Source of the DNA: Brachybacterium halotolerans
Lineage (GTDB): Bacteria > Actinomycetota > Actinomycetes > Actinomycetales > Dermabacteraceae
Length of the DNA stretch: 64,000 nt
Reading direction: 5' to 3'
NCBI RefSeq assembly: GCF_016623465.1
Contig: NZ_JAEDAJ010000004.1
Coordinates: 186,001-250,000, forward strand
Each line of letters opens with the position of its first letter. Position 1 is the stretch's first letter. Positions 1 through 8,749 of the stretch are shown piece after piece. The position numbers and the translations under genes were made by a program. The notes below the pieces were generated by a model that searched no databases, was not told the DNA's origin, and saw only the letters and a program-made list of their open reading frames with translations.

Positions 1-1284
1 TTCGAGGTCGCCGAGCGCCGGCTCCCCCTTCCCGCGGTCGAGCAGGGCGCGGACCCCGAGCGCCGCGCCGCCCGCGACCTCCTGGCCCGCTCCCTCGCGG
101 ACCTCGACGCGCTGCGCCTGCAGGTGCCGGGAGATCCGGCGCGCAGCTTCGCCGCCGCCGGCGCCCCGTGGTTCTTCACGCTCTTCGGCCGCGACTCGCT
201 GATCGCCGCCTCGCTCGCCCTGCCCGTCGACACCACGCTCGCCGAGGGCACCCTGCGCACGCTCGCGAGCATGCAGGGCACCCACATCGTCACCGCCACG
301 GCCGAGCAGCCCGGCAAGATCCTCCACGAGGTCCGCGCGCAGGGCATGGAGATGGCCGCGAGCCATCTGCCGCCGGTCTACTTCGGCACGATCGACGCGA
401 CGCCGCTGTGGATCGAGCTCCTGCACGACGCGCTCGACGCGGGCCTCGACCCCGGTGCGCTCGCCGAGCTCCGCCCGCACCTCGAGGCCGCCGCCCGCTG
501 GCTCCTCGAGCACGCCGACGCCGACAGCGATGGTCTGCTCGAGTACATCGACGAGAGCGGGCACGGCCTGGTCAACCAGGGCTGGAAGGACTCCGACGAC
601 TCGATCCGCCGCGCGGACGGCTCCCTCGCGAGCGGCGCGATCGCCCTCGCCGAGGTCCAGGGATACGCCTATGCCGCGGCCCTGCACGCCGCCGACCTGC
701 TCGAGCGCGGCGGCCCGGCGGGCCCGTCGTCCGCGGATCTCCCCGCCCGCCTGCGCGCCTTCGCGACCCGCCTGCACGAGGCGTTCCACGCGCGCTTCTG
801 GTGCGAGGACGCCCGCGGGCCGTTCCCCGCGCTCGCCCTGGACGGCGCCGAGCGCCCGGTCGACGGCGTGGCCTCGAACATGGGGCACCTGCTGGGGACC
901 GGCCTGCTGGACGCGCACCAGGAGCGCCTGGTCGCGGACCGCCTCATGGACCCCACCCTGTTCTCGGGCTTCGGCATCCGCACTCTCTCCACCGACAACG
1001 ACGGCTACGGACCGCTGCGGTACCACGGCGGCAGCGTGTGGACGCACGACACCGGATACGTCCTGCGCGGCATGCTCCGCGCCGGCTTCGAGGACGAGGC
1101 GCGCGTCCTGGCGCGAGGCCTGCTGCGGGCCGCGGGCTCCTTCGACCAGCGTCTCCCCGAACTCTTCGGCGGGCAGAGCGCCGACGAGGTCTCCGCGCCC
1201 CTCCCCTATCCGGCTTCGTGCCGTCCGCAGGCGTGGGCCGCGGCGAGCGCCGTGCCCGTGGCCCGCGCGCTTGGCGTGCTCTGA
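1..1284 (+). CDS. Amylo-alpha-1,6-glucosidase / glycogen debranching-type enzyme, C-terminal part
   Basis: The reading frame is open from the first base, so the start lies outside the window; the GTG at 124 is internal because the frame upstream is still coding. Visible motifs are LFGRDSL near base 181, HEVR near 325, NQGWKDSDDS near 570 and YHGGSVWTHD near 1020. These belong to the (alpha/alpha)6-barrel catalytic domain of bacterial glycogen-debranching N-terminal-domain proteins (MGH1-like fold). The family hydrolyses alpha-1,6 branches or related alpha-glucosides in the cytoplasm. Such proteins are usually about 700 residues, so roughly 40% is missing on the left. The exact substrate cannot be read from the sequence. 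No hairpin terminator was seen before the next gene. Confidence 0.85.
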   Translation, partial: FEVAERRLPLPAVEQGADPERRAARDLLARSLADLDALRLQVPGDPARSFAAAGAPWFFTLFGRDSLIAASLALPVDTTLAEGTLRTLASMQGTHIVTATAEQPGKILHEVRAQGMEMAASHLPPVYFGTIDATPLWIELLHDALDAGLDPGALAELRPHLEAAARWLLEHADADSDGLLEYIDESGHGLVNQGWKDSDDSIRRADGSLASGAIALAEVQGYAYAAALHAADLLERGGPAGPSSADLPARLRAFATRLHEAFHARFWCEDARGPFPALALDGAERPVDGVASNMGHLLGTGLLDAHQERLVADRLMDPTLFSGFGIRTLSTDNDGYGPLRYHGGSVWTHDTGYVLRGMLRAGFEDEARVLARGLLRAAGSFDQRLPELFGGQSADEVSAPLPYPASCRPQAWAAASAVPVARALGVL

Positions 1285-1400
1285 GCGGAGAGTCGAGCGA
1301 CAGGTCCGCGAGCGCACCGCTTCTGCGACACGCTCGGGCCCCCACCCCTCCGACGCCGAGCAGTCGAGCCGGACACGCGCACGAACGCCCGATCACCGGA

Positions 1401-1429
1401 CAGGTTCTGACCTGCATCGGTTCTACGGT
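1401..1429 (+). promoter_or_regulatory. Promoter with inverted repeat ahead of the VOC gene
   Basis: CAGGT (1401-1405) and ACCTG (1410-1414) form a perfect inverted repeat with a 4-base spacer, placed where a -35 box would sit. TACGGT (1424-1429) is a plausible -10 and ends 7 bases before the ATG, with no Shine-Dalgarno between, so the transcript is probably leaderless. The protein that would bind the repeat is not evident. Confidence 0.4.
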
Positions 1430-1436
1430 CGCTTCC

Positions 1437-1865
1437 ATGACGACTTCCGACGCCACCTCCTTGGTATCGATCCGCATCATCACCGACGACCTCGACGCGA
1501 TGGTCGACTTCTACGAGCAGCTCACCGGCACGACTGCCGTGCGCCCCGCGCCGGTCTTCGCGGAGATCCTCACCCCGATCGCCACCCTCGCGCTCGGCAG
1601 CACCGCCACGGTGCCGCTCTTCGCACCGGGATCTGCCGAGGCCGGCGCCAACAGGTCGACGATCCTCGAGTTCCTCGTCGACGACGTCGACGCCGAGTAC
1701 GCCCGTCTGGCCGCACTGGGCATGGAGTTCGTCGCCGCGCCGGCACTGATGCCATGGGGCAACAGGGTGTTCTTCCTCCGTGACCCCGACCAGAACCTCG
1801 TGGGCGTGTTCAGCCCCGTCACCACAGAGGCGATCGAGCGCTTCGCCGGACGCTACGGACGCTGA
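1437..1865 (+). CDS. VOC (vicinal oxygen chelate / glyoxalase-like) family protein
   Basis: A 142-residue single VOC domain: a first half starting VSIRIITDDLDAMVDFYEQL and a second half with EFLVDDVDAEYARLAALG and RDPDQNLVGVFSP, the paired beta-alpha-beta-beta-beta units of this superfamily. The family includes glyoxalases, ring-cleaving dioxygenases and antibiotic-binding proteins. The usual first metal ligand position holds no clear histidine, so metal dependence is uncertain and no reaction is assigned. The ATG at 1437 is chosen because a -10-like hexamer lies just upstream and the domain begins within ten residues. It is monocistronic by position; the next gene has its own ribosome binding site 160 bases on. 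Confidence 0.8.
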   Translation: MTTSDATSLVSIRIITDDLDAMVDFYEQLTGTTAVRPAPVFAEILTPIATLALGSTATVPLFAPGSAEAGANRSTILEFLVDDVDAEYARLAALGMEFVAAPALMPWGNRVFFLRDPDQNLVGVFSPVTTEAIERFAGRYGR

Positions 1866-2025
1866 GCGCGCGGAACGACGAGTCCGGGCGGCGTCCCGGC
1901 CTCCGGTGATCACCGCAACCCTCCGCCCGCCTCGGGTCGACTCAGAGCGGGGACCGGCCGTGCACAGGAGCCGCTGACCTCCGTACGATCGACGGAGGCC
2001 ACCCACGACGCAGCGGAGGATCTCC

Positions 2026-3552
2026 ATGACCGAGTCCCACAGCCCCTCGAACACCACCGCGACCGAGGCCGCTGCCGCGGGGGCCGCGGCCGGCGCGCTC
2101 GGCCAGGGCGGGGAGACGCGCCCGAAGCCCGAGGACCACCTCGAGACCACGGCTCACCTGCTCGAGCTGCCCGACGGCTCCTCCCTCACCTATACGGCGA
2201 CCGCCGGCACCCACGTGCTCACCGAGGAGCCCGAGGGCGAGGCCTATGCGCGCGGCGCCGCCTACGCGGAGCTGTTCGCCGTCAGCTACGTCGCGACCGA
2301 CCGCGGCTCCCAGCGCCCCGTGGTGTTCGCCTTCAACGGCGGCCCCGGCTCCTCGACCGTGTGGCTGCACCTGGGTCTGCTGGGCCCGCGGCGGGTCGAC
2401 TCCGGTGACGCCGGCGCCCTCACCCCTCCCCCGTTCGGCCTGCTCGACAACCACGAGACGATCCTGAAGGACGCGGACCTGGTGGTCGTCGATGCGATGT
2501 CGACCGGCTATTCGCGGCCCGCGCCCGGCGCGAAGCCCGACCGCCACCACGGGATCACGGCCGACCGCGACCTCGTGGCGGACTTCATCATGGACTGGCT
2601 GACCCGCAACGAGCGCTGGCTCTCCCCGGTGCACCTCGTCGGCGAGTCCTACGGCACCACCCGGGCGAGCGCCGTCGCGGGCCGCCTCGTGGACCGCTTC
2701 AACGTCGCCCCCGCGGGCATCGCGCTGCTCTCCCCGGTCCTGGACTTCTCCACGATCGTGTTCGCCGAGGACTTCCCTGCCGGCAACGACGCCCCGTACC
2801 TGCACTATCTCCCCACCTATGCGGCGATCGCGCACGCGCACGGCAAGCACCCGGGCCGTTCGCTGCTCGAGGTCGTCGACGAGGCGGAGGCCTTCGCCGA
2901 GACCGAGTACCCGCAGCTCCTCGCCCAGGGCCACCGTCTGGACCCCGAGGAGAAGCGCGAGGCCGCCGAGCAGATCGCGGCGCTCATCGGCGTCGGCCCC
3001 GACTGGGTGGAGCGAGCCGACCTGCGCGTGGAGCACATGGCGTATCTCGCGGAGGTGCTGCGGGAGGAGGGCCGGATCGTCGGCCGCATCGACGGCCGCT
3101 TCAGCGCGCCCGCCGGGAACCTCAACGCCGCGACCATGGAGACCGACCCGTCGACCGACCAGCTGGGCCCCTCGTACACCGCCGCCATCAACCAGTACCT
3201 GACCGCCGAGCTCGGCTTCACCTCCGACGTGGTCTACGAGATCTTCTCCCCCAAGGTCCACCCCTGGAGCTTTAAGGAGTTCGAGAACCGCAGCGTGGAG
3301 GTCGCCTCCGACCTCGCCCGGGTCCTGCGGAAGGTGCCGTCCACCAGGGTGTTCGTCGCCCACGGCTATCACGACGCGGCGACCCCGTTCCACGCGAGCG
3401 AGCACGTGCTCGCCCACCTGCAGATCCCCACCGACGACTACCGGGAGCGGATCCGCATCGAGTACTACGAGGCGGGCCACATGATGTACGTCCACGAGCC
3501 CAGCCGCGTGGCCCTCGGCGAGCACCTCGGGGAGTTCGTGCGCGGGGAGTGA
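2026..3552 (+). CDS. S10 family serine carboxypeptidase-like peptidase
   Basis: This 508-residue alpha/beta hydrolase matches peptidase family S10 (carboxypeptidase Y type), which removes C-terminal residues from peptides at acidic pH. The oxyanion region FNGGPGSST lies near residue 105. The nucleophile is Ser208 in GESYGTT, with Asp450 in GYHDAATPF and His485 in EAGHMMYV completing the triad. The N-terminal 35 residues are Ala/Gly-rich and low complexity with no hydrophobic signal core, so the enzyme is probably cytoplasmic or exported by an unclear route. The start follows a good ribosome binding site (GGAGGA, 6 bases upstream). It ends against a convergent gene with a shared hairpin. Confidence 0.9.
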   Translation: MTESHSPSNTTATEAAAAGAAAGALGQGGETRPKPEDHLETTAHLLELPDGSSLTYTATAGTHVLTEEPEGEAYARGAAYAELFAVSYVATDRGSQRPVVFAFNGGPGSSTVWLHLGLLGPRRVDSGDAGALTPPPFGLLDNHETILKDADLVVVDAMSTGYSRPAPGAKPDRHHGITADRDLVADFIMDWLTRNERWLSPVHLVGESYGTTRASAVAGRLVDRFNVAPAGIALLSPVLDFSTIVFAEDFPAGNDAPYLHYLPTYAAIAHAHGKHPGRSLLEVVDEAEAFAETEYPQLLAQGHRLDPEEKREAAEQIAALIGVGPDWVERADLRVEHMAYLAEVLREEGRIVGRIDGRFSAPAGNLNAATMETDPSTDQLGPSYTAAINQYLTAELGFTSDVVYEIFSPKVHPWSFKEFENRSVEVASDLARVLRKVPSTRVFVAHGYHDAATPFHASEHVLAHLQIPTDDYRERIRIEYYEAGHMMYVHEPSRVALGEHLGEFVRGE

Positions 3553-3561
3553 GCCGGGAGC

Positions 3562-3596
3562 GACCCCAGCGGGGCGGGATGCGTCCCGCTGGGGTC
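3562..3596. terminator. Bidirectional hairpin terminator between convergent genes
   Basis: A perfect 12-bp inverted repeat: GACCCCAGCGGG (3562-3573) and CCCGCTGGGGTC (3585-3596), loop 11 bases. It lies just past the stop of the S10 peptidase gene, and its right arm overlaps the stop codon of the minus-strand racemase-family gene. There is no long T run, as is common in high-GC genomes. Confidence 0.7.
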
Positions 3597-4626
3597 ACTC
3601 CGTCAGCAGCGCCTCCAGGTCCGAGGCGTCCACGAGCGGGTCGTCGAGGTCGACGGTGACGTGCGAGCGCGCGAGCAGCCGGGCCGAGCCGGTGGTCGTC
3701 GAGTCCCATGCGGGCAGTCCGCCCACCTCCGCGGGCCCGGTGAGGGTGCCGAGGAACCGGGACCCGCGCGGGGAGATCGTCTCCAGGGTGCCGCCGGGGG
3801 CGAGGTCGCCGTCCGCGGCCATCAGCGCGAGCCGGGCGGAGGTGCCGGTCCCTGTGGGGCTGCGGCAGATGACGCCGGGATGCACGTAGGTGGCCGACGG
3901 CGATTCGAGCCCTCCACTCGCCGTCACGTGGATCTCGCCCATGAAGTGCACGAACGGCAGCGGGCCGACGTCCCCGAGGGAGGGGTGCTCGTGACGCAGG
4001 CACGGCCGGGCGGCGCGTGCGAAGGCGTCGCCGAAGGCGGCGAGGGCGATCTGCTCGTCGGCCGTGACCGCGAAGCCGTGATCCTCAGCGCGGACCATCG
4101 CGTAGAAGGCGCCGCTCCACACCAGGTCGAAGTGGACGGGACCGATCCCGGGCACGTCGACGACGAGGTCGCGATCCGCGACGAAGGCGGGCTCCCCGCG
4201 CGTGGTCACCGACTCGACGCGGCCGTCGGCGCAGTCGGCGGTGACGCGGGCGAGGCCGGCGGGCGACTCCAGGACGACGGACTGCTCGCCGCCTGCCATC
4301 GCGATCGTCCCGCTCTCCAGCAGGGCGGTCGCGGTGCAGATCGTGTTGGAGCCCGAGTACATCGGGTACCCCATGGCCTCCATGATGATGTAGCCGGCCT
4401 GGGCCTGGGGATGCCCGGGCTCGACGATCAGATCGACGGACATCGCGGGGTCGCCGTAGGGCTCGGAGAGCAGCAGGCGCCGCAGGCCGTCGCCCTCGCG
4501 CTGCAGGAAGCGGGCCTTCTCGAGCGCCGTCGCACCCGGGATCGGCTCGATGCCGGCGATCACGATGCGGCTGACGTCCCCGCCGGACTGCGTGTCGATC
4601 AGCTCGATCGTGCGTTCACGGCGCAT
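3595..4626 (-). CDS. Proline racemase / hydroxyproline epimerase-dehydratase family protein
   Basis: A 343-residue two-lobed proline-racemase-fold protein. Canonical racemases and epimerases use two catalytic cysteines in MCGH- and CGTGT-type motifs; trans-3-hydroxyproline dehydratases keep the first Cys and carry Thr in the second. Here the corresponding motifs read YSGSNTIC (Ser91) and SPTGTGTSAR (Thr258), so by eye both positions are substituted. That makes simple racemisation unlikely and points to a dehydratase or another hydroxyproline-related reaction (inference). The first 11 bases overlap the end of the upstream MDR oxidoreductase gene, so the two are co-transcribed and probably act in one catabolic step. 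The stop codon lies in a terminator hairpin. Confidence 0.8.
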   Translation of the reverse strand: MRRERTIELIDTQSGGDVSRIVIAGIEPIPGATALEKARFLQREGDGLRRLLLSEPYGDPAMSVDLIVEPGHPQAQAGYIIMEAMGYPMYSGSNTICTATALLESGTIAMAGGEQSVVLESPAGLARVTADCADGRVESVTTRGEPAFVADRDLVVDVPGIGPVHFDLVWSGAFYAMVRAEDHGFAVTADEQIALAAFGDAFARAARPCLRHEHPSLGDVGPLPFVHFMGEIHVTASGGLESPSATYVHPGVICRSPTGTGTSARLALMAADGDLAPGGTLETISPRGSRFLGTLTGPAEVGGLPAWDSTTTGSARLLARSHVTVDLDDPLVDASDLEALLTE

Positions 4627-5764
4627 CGGGATCGCCCGCCGCCCGGTCGTGGGCGAACGGCGCCCCGACCTCGTCCCAGTGCCGGTCGGGCACGACCACG
4701 AGCTTGCCGATGTACGTCTTGCCCATGAAGGTGCGCTGGGCCTCGTGGAAGTCCGAGAGGCGGAAGGTGCGGTCCAGCAGCGGCCGGATCCTGCCCTCCT
4801 GGATGTACTGCACGAGCCGTCGGAACGCGGTGCGCGTCCCCTGCGAGGAGCCGTGCAGCTCGAGCTGCTTGAGGTACATCGTGCGCAGGTCGAGGTCGAC
4901 GACGGGCCCGCCGATCGCGCCGGCCGTCGTGTACCGGCCCTCGGGTCGCAGGATCCGCAGCAGGTCGTTGAACAGGGGCCCCGCGACGAGGTCGGCGACC
5001 ACGTCGATCGGCCCGTCGGCCACCCGTTCGACCTCGCCCACGAGATCGCCGGAGCCGCGCAGGATCACGTCCTCGGCGCCGATCGCGCGCAGCGCGTCCT
5101 CCTTGCCGGGGCTGGAGACCGCGTAGGGGATCGCCCCGCGCACCCGCGCGAGCTGCAGGATCGCCGAGCCCACCCCGCCGGATGCACCCGTGACCAGCAC
5201 CCTCTCCCCCTCGGCGAGGCGGGCGCGCACGAGCATCTGCTCGGCGGTGAGGTAGGCGCAGCAGAAGGTCGCCAGGCCCGCGTCGGGGATGTCGGCGGTG
5301 ATCTCGTAGGCGTTCTCGGCGGGCACGGCGACGTACTCGGCGTACCCGCCGTCGCGGCCGTGGCCGATGTAGTCGATGTCGGCGAGGGAGTCGTCGCCCT
5401 CGGGGCGGTGGTAGATGCTGAAGTCGACCATCACCCGCTCGCCGATCCGCGAGGCGTCGACCCCGGGGCCGACGGCGACGATGCGGCCCACGATGTCCGC
5501 GCCCTGGATCCGCGGGAACTCGAGGGTGGAGCGCCCGCGCCGCCAGGTCGAGACCTCGCTGGGGTCGGTGTCGCTGCCGTAGGCGCCCTCGCGCACCCAC
5601 ACGTCGGTGTTGTTCATCCCGCAGGCGTGGACGTCGATCAGCACCTCCCCGGCCGACGGGCTCGGGGTGGGGACATCATGGGAGAACTCCAGCTGGTCGA
5701 GCCCTCCGTGCCCCATCAGCCGCACGGCGGCCATGGTGGGCGGGGTGTCCTGGTTCGGGGTCAT
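4616..5764 (-). CDS. MDR-family NAD(P)H:quinone reductase-like / zinc-binding-type alcohol dehydrogenase
   Basis: A 382-residue medium-chain dehydrogenase/reductase: GroES-like N-terminal half (GMNNTDVWVREGAYG, FPRIQGADIVG) and a Rossmann half with the nucleotide-binding stretch VLVTGASGGVGSAILQLAR near residue 200. The usual catalytic cysteine/histidine and the four structural cysteines of zinc ADHs are missing, so it is closer to zinc-independent quinone reductases and enoyl reductases. The ATG at 5764 is preceded by GGGAGG at the right distance; a longer open frame upstream lacks this. It is the first gene of a two-gene unit with the proline-racemase-family gene, which it overlaps. It may handle the keto or pyrroline product of that enzyme, but the substrate is unknown. 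Confidence 0.8.
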   Translation of the reverse strand: MTPNQDTPPTMAAVRLMGHGGLDQLEFSHDVPTPSPSAGEVLIDVHACGMNNTDVWVREGAYGSDTDPSEVSTWRRGRSTLEFPRIQGADIVGRIVAVGPGVDASRIGERVMVDFSIYHRPEGDDSLADIDYIGHGRDGGYAEYVAVPAENAYEITADIPDAGLATFCCAYLTAEQMLVRARLAEGERVLVTGASGGVGSAILQLARVRGAIPYAVSSPGKEDALRAIGAEDVILRGSGDLVGEVERVADGPIDVVADLVAGPLFNDLLRILRPEGRYTTAGAIGGPVVDLDLRTMYLKQLELHGSSQGTRTAFRRLVQYIQEGRIRPLLDRTFRLSDFHEAQRTFMGKTYIGKLVVVPDRHWDEVGAPFAHDRAAGDPDAP

Positions 5765-5881
5765 GACGACCTCCCGTCGACGGGTCCGCGCAGCGCCGCG
5801 CGGGGAGTACGACGAGCATGGCACCGCGGGAAGGCGCCGTAAAGAGAGGACCCGCGCTGCCGGACCGGTCCGCCGCTCCGC

Positions 5882-6127
5882 TCAGCAGCAGCCGGCGGAG
5901 GGGTTCTCGCCCTGCTCGGCGTATTTCAGCCGCCAGAACTCCTTCTCGCTCAGCGGCGCGTGCGCGCAGCCGGTGATCCGGTGGTGGTGCAGGTAGCGGT
6001 CGTAGGCGTCGGATCCCAGCACACCGCGCGCGAAGCGCCGCACCCCGCGCAGGGCGCCGACGAGACGGCCGGGCACCGGCCCGGTCCCGCCCGCCTGCCG
6101 CCCCGCCGGAGCCACTGGCGTGCTCAT
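5882..6127 (-). CDS. YbdD/YjiX family small protein
   Basis: An 81-residue protein whose C-terminal half (DAYDRYLHHH, a central His/Cys pair, EFWRLKYAEQ and a terminal CC) matches the YbdD/YjiX family. In E. coli these small cytoplasmic proteins are encoded directly after the pyruvate transporters CstA and BtsT and are needed for their activity. Here the ATG shares one base with the stop of cstA (TGATG), so translation is coupled. The first 25 residues are a Gly/Pro-rich extension not typical of the E. coli proteins. No signal or membrane segment. Confidence 0.85.
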   Translation of the reverse strand: MSTPVAPAGRQAGGTGPVPGRLVGALRGVRRFARGVLGSDAYDRYLHHHRITGCAHAPLSEKEFWRLKYAEQGENPSAGCC

Positions 6128-8406
6128 CAGTGCCCGACCGTCCCGGCGAGGTCCTTCTCGGGGTGCTCGCGCAGGTGGTCCCGCCAGCGGCCCTCGAGCT
6201 CCTTCTCGGCGGGCGTCGGCACCATGCCCGCGGGCGCGAAGTACGCGGACTCCACGCGCGGCGCCTCGGTGTCCAGGAGGTTCCTCCCGTTCAGCGCCTG
6301 CCAGGTGCGCCAGAGCGAGACCACGATGACGATGATCGTGCAGACCACGAAGAGGATCGAGAGGGATCCCTGCACGGCGGTGTTGAAGACGACCGCGTGC
6401 ATGTCCTCGGGGGTCTTCGCAAGGCCCAGCTCGGTCTTGCCCGCGGCGAGCGCGTCGCGGTAGGCGATGTGATTCGCCCAGTACCCCACCCCGGGGTCGG
6501 AGGAGAAGATCTTCTGGAACGAGCCGGTGATGGTGACGACCGCGGTGAAGGCGAGCGGCACGAAGATGATCAGCAGCGACCAGGTGCGGCCCTTGCGGGC
6601 GAACACCACCAGACAGATCGCGAGGGCGACCGCGGCCAGCAGCTGGTTCGCGATGCCGAAGAGCGGGAACAGGGTGTTGATGCCGCCCAGGGGGTCGAGC
6701 ACGCCCATCATGAGGATCGACCCCCAGCCGGCGACCATCACCGCGGTGGTGATCCAGGCGCCCACGCGCCACGAGTGGTCGCGGAAGCGGGGCTTCCAGC
6801 CGCCCAGGGCGTCGGCCAGCATGAAGCGGGCCACGCGGGTGCCGGCGTCGACGCTGGTGAGGATGAACAGCGCCTCGAACATGATGGCGAAGTGGTACCA
6901 GAACGCCATCATCGCGGGGCCGCCCACGAGCTTGTGCATGATGCCCGCGAGGCCCACGGCGAGCGTGGGCGCGCCGCCGGTGCGCGAGACGATCGACTCC
7001 TCGCCCACGTCCTTCGCGGTCTGCGCGAGCGTCGCCGGATCGAGGTTCACGCCCGTGAGCCCGAGCGAGTTCACGAACTGCGCGGCGCCCTCGATCGTGC
7101 CCCCGGTCGCGGCGGCGGAGGAGTTCATCGCGAAGTAGATGCCGCGGTCGATGGAGACGGCCGCGACCAGCGCCATGATCGCCACGAAGGACTCCATGAG
7201 CATGCCGCCGTAGCCGATCATGCGCATCTGGCGCTCCTTCTCCACGAGCTTCGGAGTGGTGCCCGAGGAGATCATCGCGTGGAACCCGGAGAGCGCGCCG
7301 CAGGCGATGGTGACGAAGAGGAACGGGAACAGGCCGCCGGTGAACACGGGCCCGTCGGTGCGGGAGGCGAACTCGGAGACCGCGGGGGTCGAGATGCTGG
7401 GGCGCACCACGATGATCGCGACGGCGAGCATGACGATCGTGCCGATCTTCATGAACGTCGAGAGGTAGTCGCGCGGGGCGAGCAGCACCCACACGGGCAG
7501 CACGGCGGCGATGAAGCCGTAGGCGATGATCAGCCCCGCGAGCACGGGGCGGTCCAGGTGGAAGAGGGCGTCGCCCCAGCCGGTCTCGGCGACCCAGCGC
7601 CCGGAGATGATCGCGAACAGCAGCAGCGCCACACCGATCACGGAGACCTCGAAGACCTTGCCGGGGCGCAGGAAGCGCAGGTAGAGGCCCATGAAGATCG
7701 CGATCGGGATGGTCAGGCCCACGCTGTAGACGCCCCAGGCGCTCTCCCCGAGGGAGTTCACGACGACCATCGCGAGGATCGCGACGATGATCAGCATGAT
7801 GGTCAGGGTCGCGATGAACGCGGCCACGCCGCCCACGACGCCGAGCTCGTCGCGGGCCATCTGCCCGAGGGAGCGGCCGTGGCGGCGGGTCGAGATCACG
7901 AGCACCAGGAAGTCCTGGACGGCGCCCGCTAGCACCACGCCCACGATGATCCAGATGGTGCCGGGCAGGTAGCCCATCTGCGCGGCGAGGACGGGGCCGA
8001 CGAGCGGGCCGGCGCCGGCGATCGCGGCGAAGTGGTGGCCGAAGAGGATGCGCCGGTCGGTGGGGACGTAGTCCTTGCCGTCGTACTCGGCCTCCGCCGG
8101 GGTGGCGCGGGTGTCGTCGGGCTTCACCAGGCGGTTCTGGATGAACTTCGCGTAGAAGCGGTAGGCGACGAGGTAGGTCGCGACGGCGGCGAACACGAAC
8201 CAGATCGCGTTGATGGTCTCGCCGCGCGCGAGCGCGAGCATCACCCAGCCGAGCGCGCCCACGAGCGAGATGGCGACCCACAGCACGATCTTCGCGGGGG
8301 TCCAGCGCTGCTCGGCGCGCACGGTCTGCTCGGGAAGGGCTGCGGGCGGGGCGTCGGCCGTCGCAGCGGCCGCGCCCGAGGAGGGTTCAGGGGACGAGGG
8401 GGACAT
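6127..8406 (-). CDS. cstA: CstA family pyruvate / peptide transporter (carbon starvation protein A)
   Basis: A 759-residue polytopic membrane protein with the CstA core (GHHFAAIAGAGPLVGPVLAAQ near residue 125, then some 16 hydrophobic segments) and the C-terminal CstA_5TM part. CstA-family proteins import pyruvate and were first linked to peptide use during carbon starvation. The start at 8406 follows CAGGAGG at good spacing; open frame further upstream lacks membrane-protein character and is not used. The first 40 residues are a soluble Ala/Pro-rich tail. ybdD overlaps its stop codon. It lies divergent from a sodium:solute symporter across a 343-base gap, so two organic-acid-type uptake systems may share regulation. 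Confidence 0.93.
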   Translation of the reverse strand: MSPSSPEPSSGAAAATADAPPAALPEQTVRAEQRWTPAKIVLWVAISLVGALGWVMLALARGETINAIWFVFAAVATYLVAYRFYAKFIQNRLVKPDDTRATPAEAEYDGKDYVPTDRRILFGHHFAAIAGAGPLVGPVLAAQMGYLPGTIWIIVGVVLAGAVQDFLVLVISTRRHGRSLGQMARDELGVVGGVAAFIATLTIMLIIVAILAMVVVNSLGESAWGVYSVGLTIPIAIFMGLYLRFLRPGKVFEVSVIGVALLLFAIISGRWVAETGWGDALFHLDRPVLAGLIIAYGFIAAVLPVWVLLAPRDYLSTFMKIGTIVMLAVAIIVVRPSISTPAVSEFASRTDGPVFTGGLFPFLFVTIACGALSGFHAMISSGTTPKLVEKERQMRMIGYGGMLMESFVAIMALVAAVSIDRGIYFAMNSSAAATGGTIEGAAQFVNSLGLTGVNLDPATLAQTAKDVGEESIVSRTGGAPTLAVGLAGIMHKLVGGPAMMAFWYHFAIMFEALFILTSVDAGTRVARFMLADALGGWKPRFRDHSWRVGAWITTAVMVAGWGSILMMGVLDPLGGINTLFPLFGIANQLLAAVALAICLVVFARKGRTWSLLIIFVPLAFTAVVTITGSFQKIFSSDPGVGYWANHIAYRDALAAGKTELGLAKTPEDMHAVVFNTAVQGSLSILFVVCTIIVIVVSLWRTWQALNGRNLLDTEAPRVESAYFAPAGMVPTPAEKELEGRWRDHLREHPEKDLAGTVGH

Positions 8407-8749
8407 GGGGAAGACCTCCTGGGTCGTCGTCGACCGGCCGCCGGGGAGAACGGCCGACGACAGGCTACCGCCGTCGGCCCCGCCGCACCGTCGCCGCGCC
8501 CCCACCACGCCCCCACCGCGCCCAGTCGCGCGTGCCGACGGCGGGGCGGGAGATGCGACGGGCGATGTGGCGCGCGACTCACATACCACGCGGACCCGCT
8601 GGTCGTTTGCCGATTGCAGGATGTCGCCGCCGGAGGCTCCTCCCACGGTGGTAGCGTGACCGCCCGGCGGCCAATCCCCCGCTGCTCCTCCGAGCGCCAC
8701 GAGCGCGCTCGCGACGGCGCCCCTTCCCCCTGGACTCCGAGGCCCTGTC
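8407..8749. promoter_or_regulatory. Divergent promoter region, cstA / SSS symporter
   Basis: 343 bases without a gene. It should contain both divergent promoters. The only symmetrical element I see is ATGTG (8565-8569) and CACAT (8580-8584) with a 10-base spacer. This resembles a CRP-family site, but the TGTG/CACA cores are two bases too far apart for the TGTGA-N6-TCACA consensus. No clear -10/-35 pair was recognised. Confidence 0.35.

Noticed and set aside
3661..4728. 355-residue open frame on the plus strand opposite the racemase-family gene
   Set aside because: It is antisense to a gene with clear motifs, its product is an Arg/Gly/Ala-rich mixture with no domain, and such long shadows are expected at this GC content.
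8565..8584. CRP-like site between cstA and the symporter gene
   Set aside because: ATGTG and CACAT are symmetrical, but the cores are 10 bases apart rather than 8, so it does not fit TGTGA-N6-TCACA.
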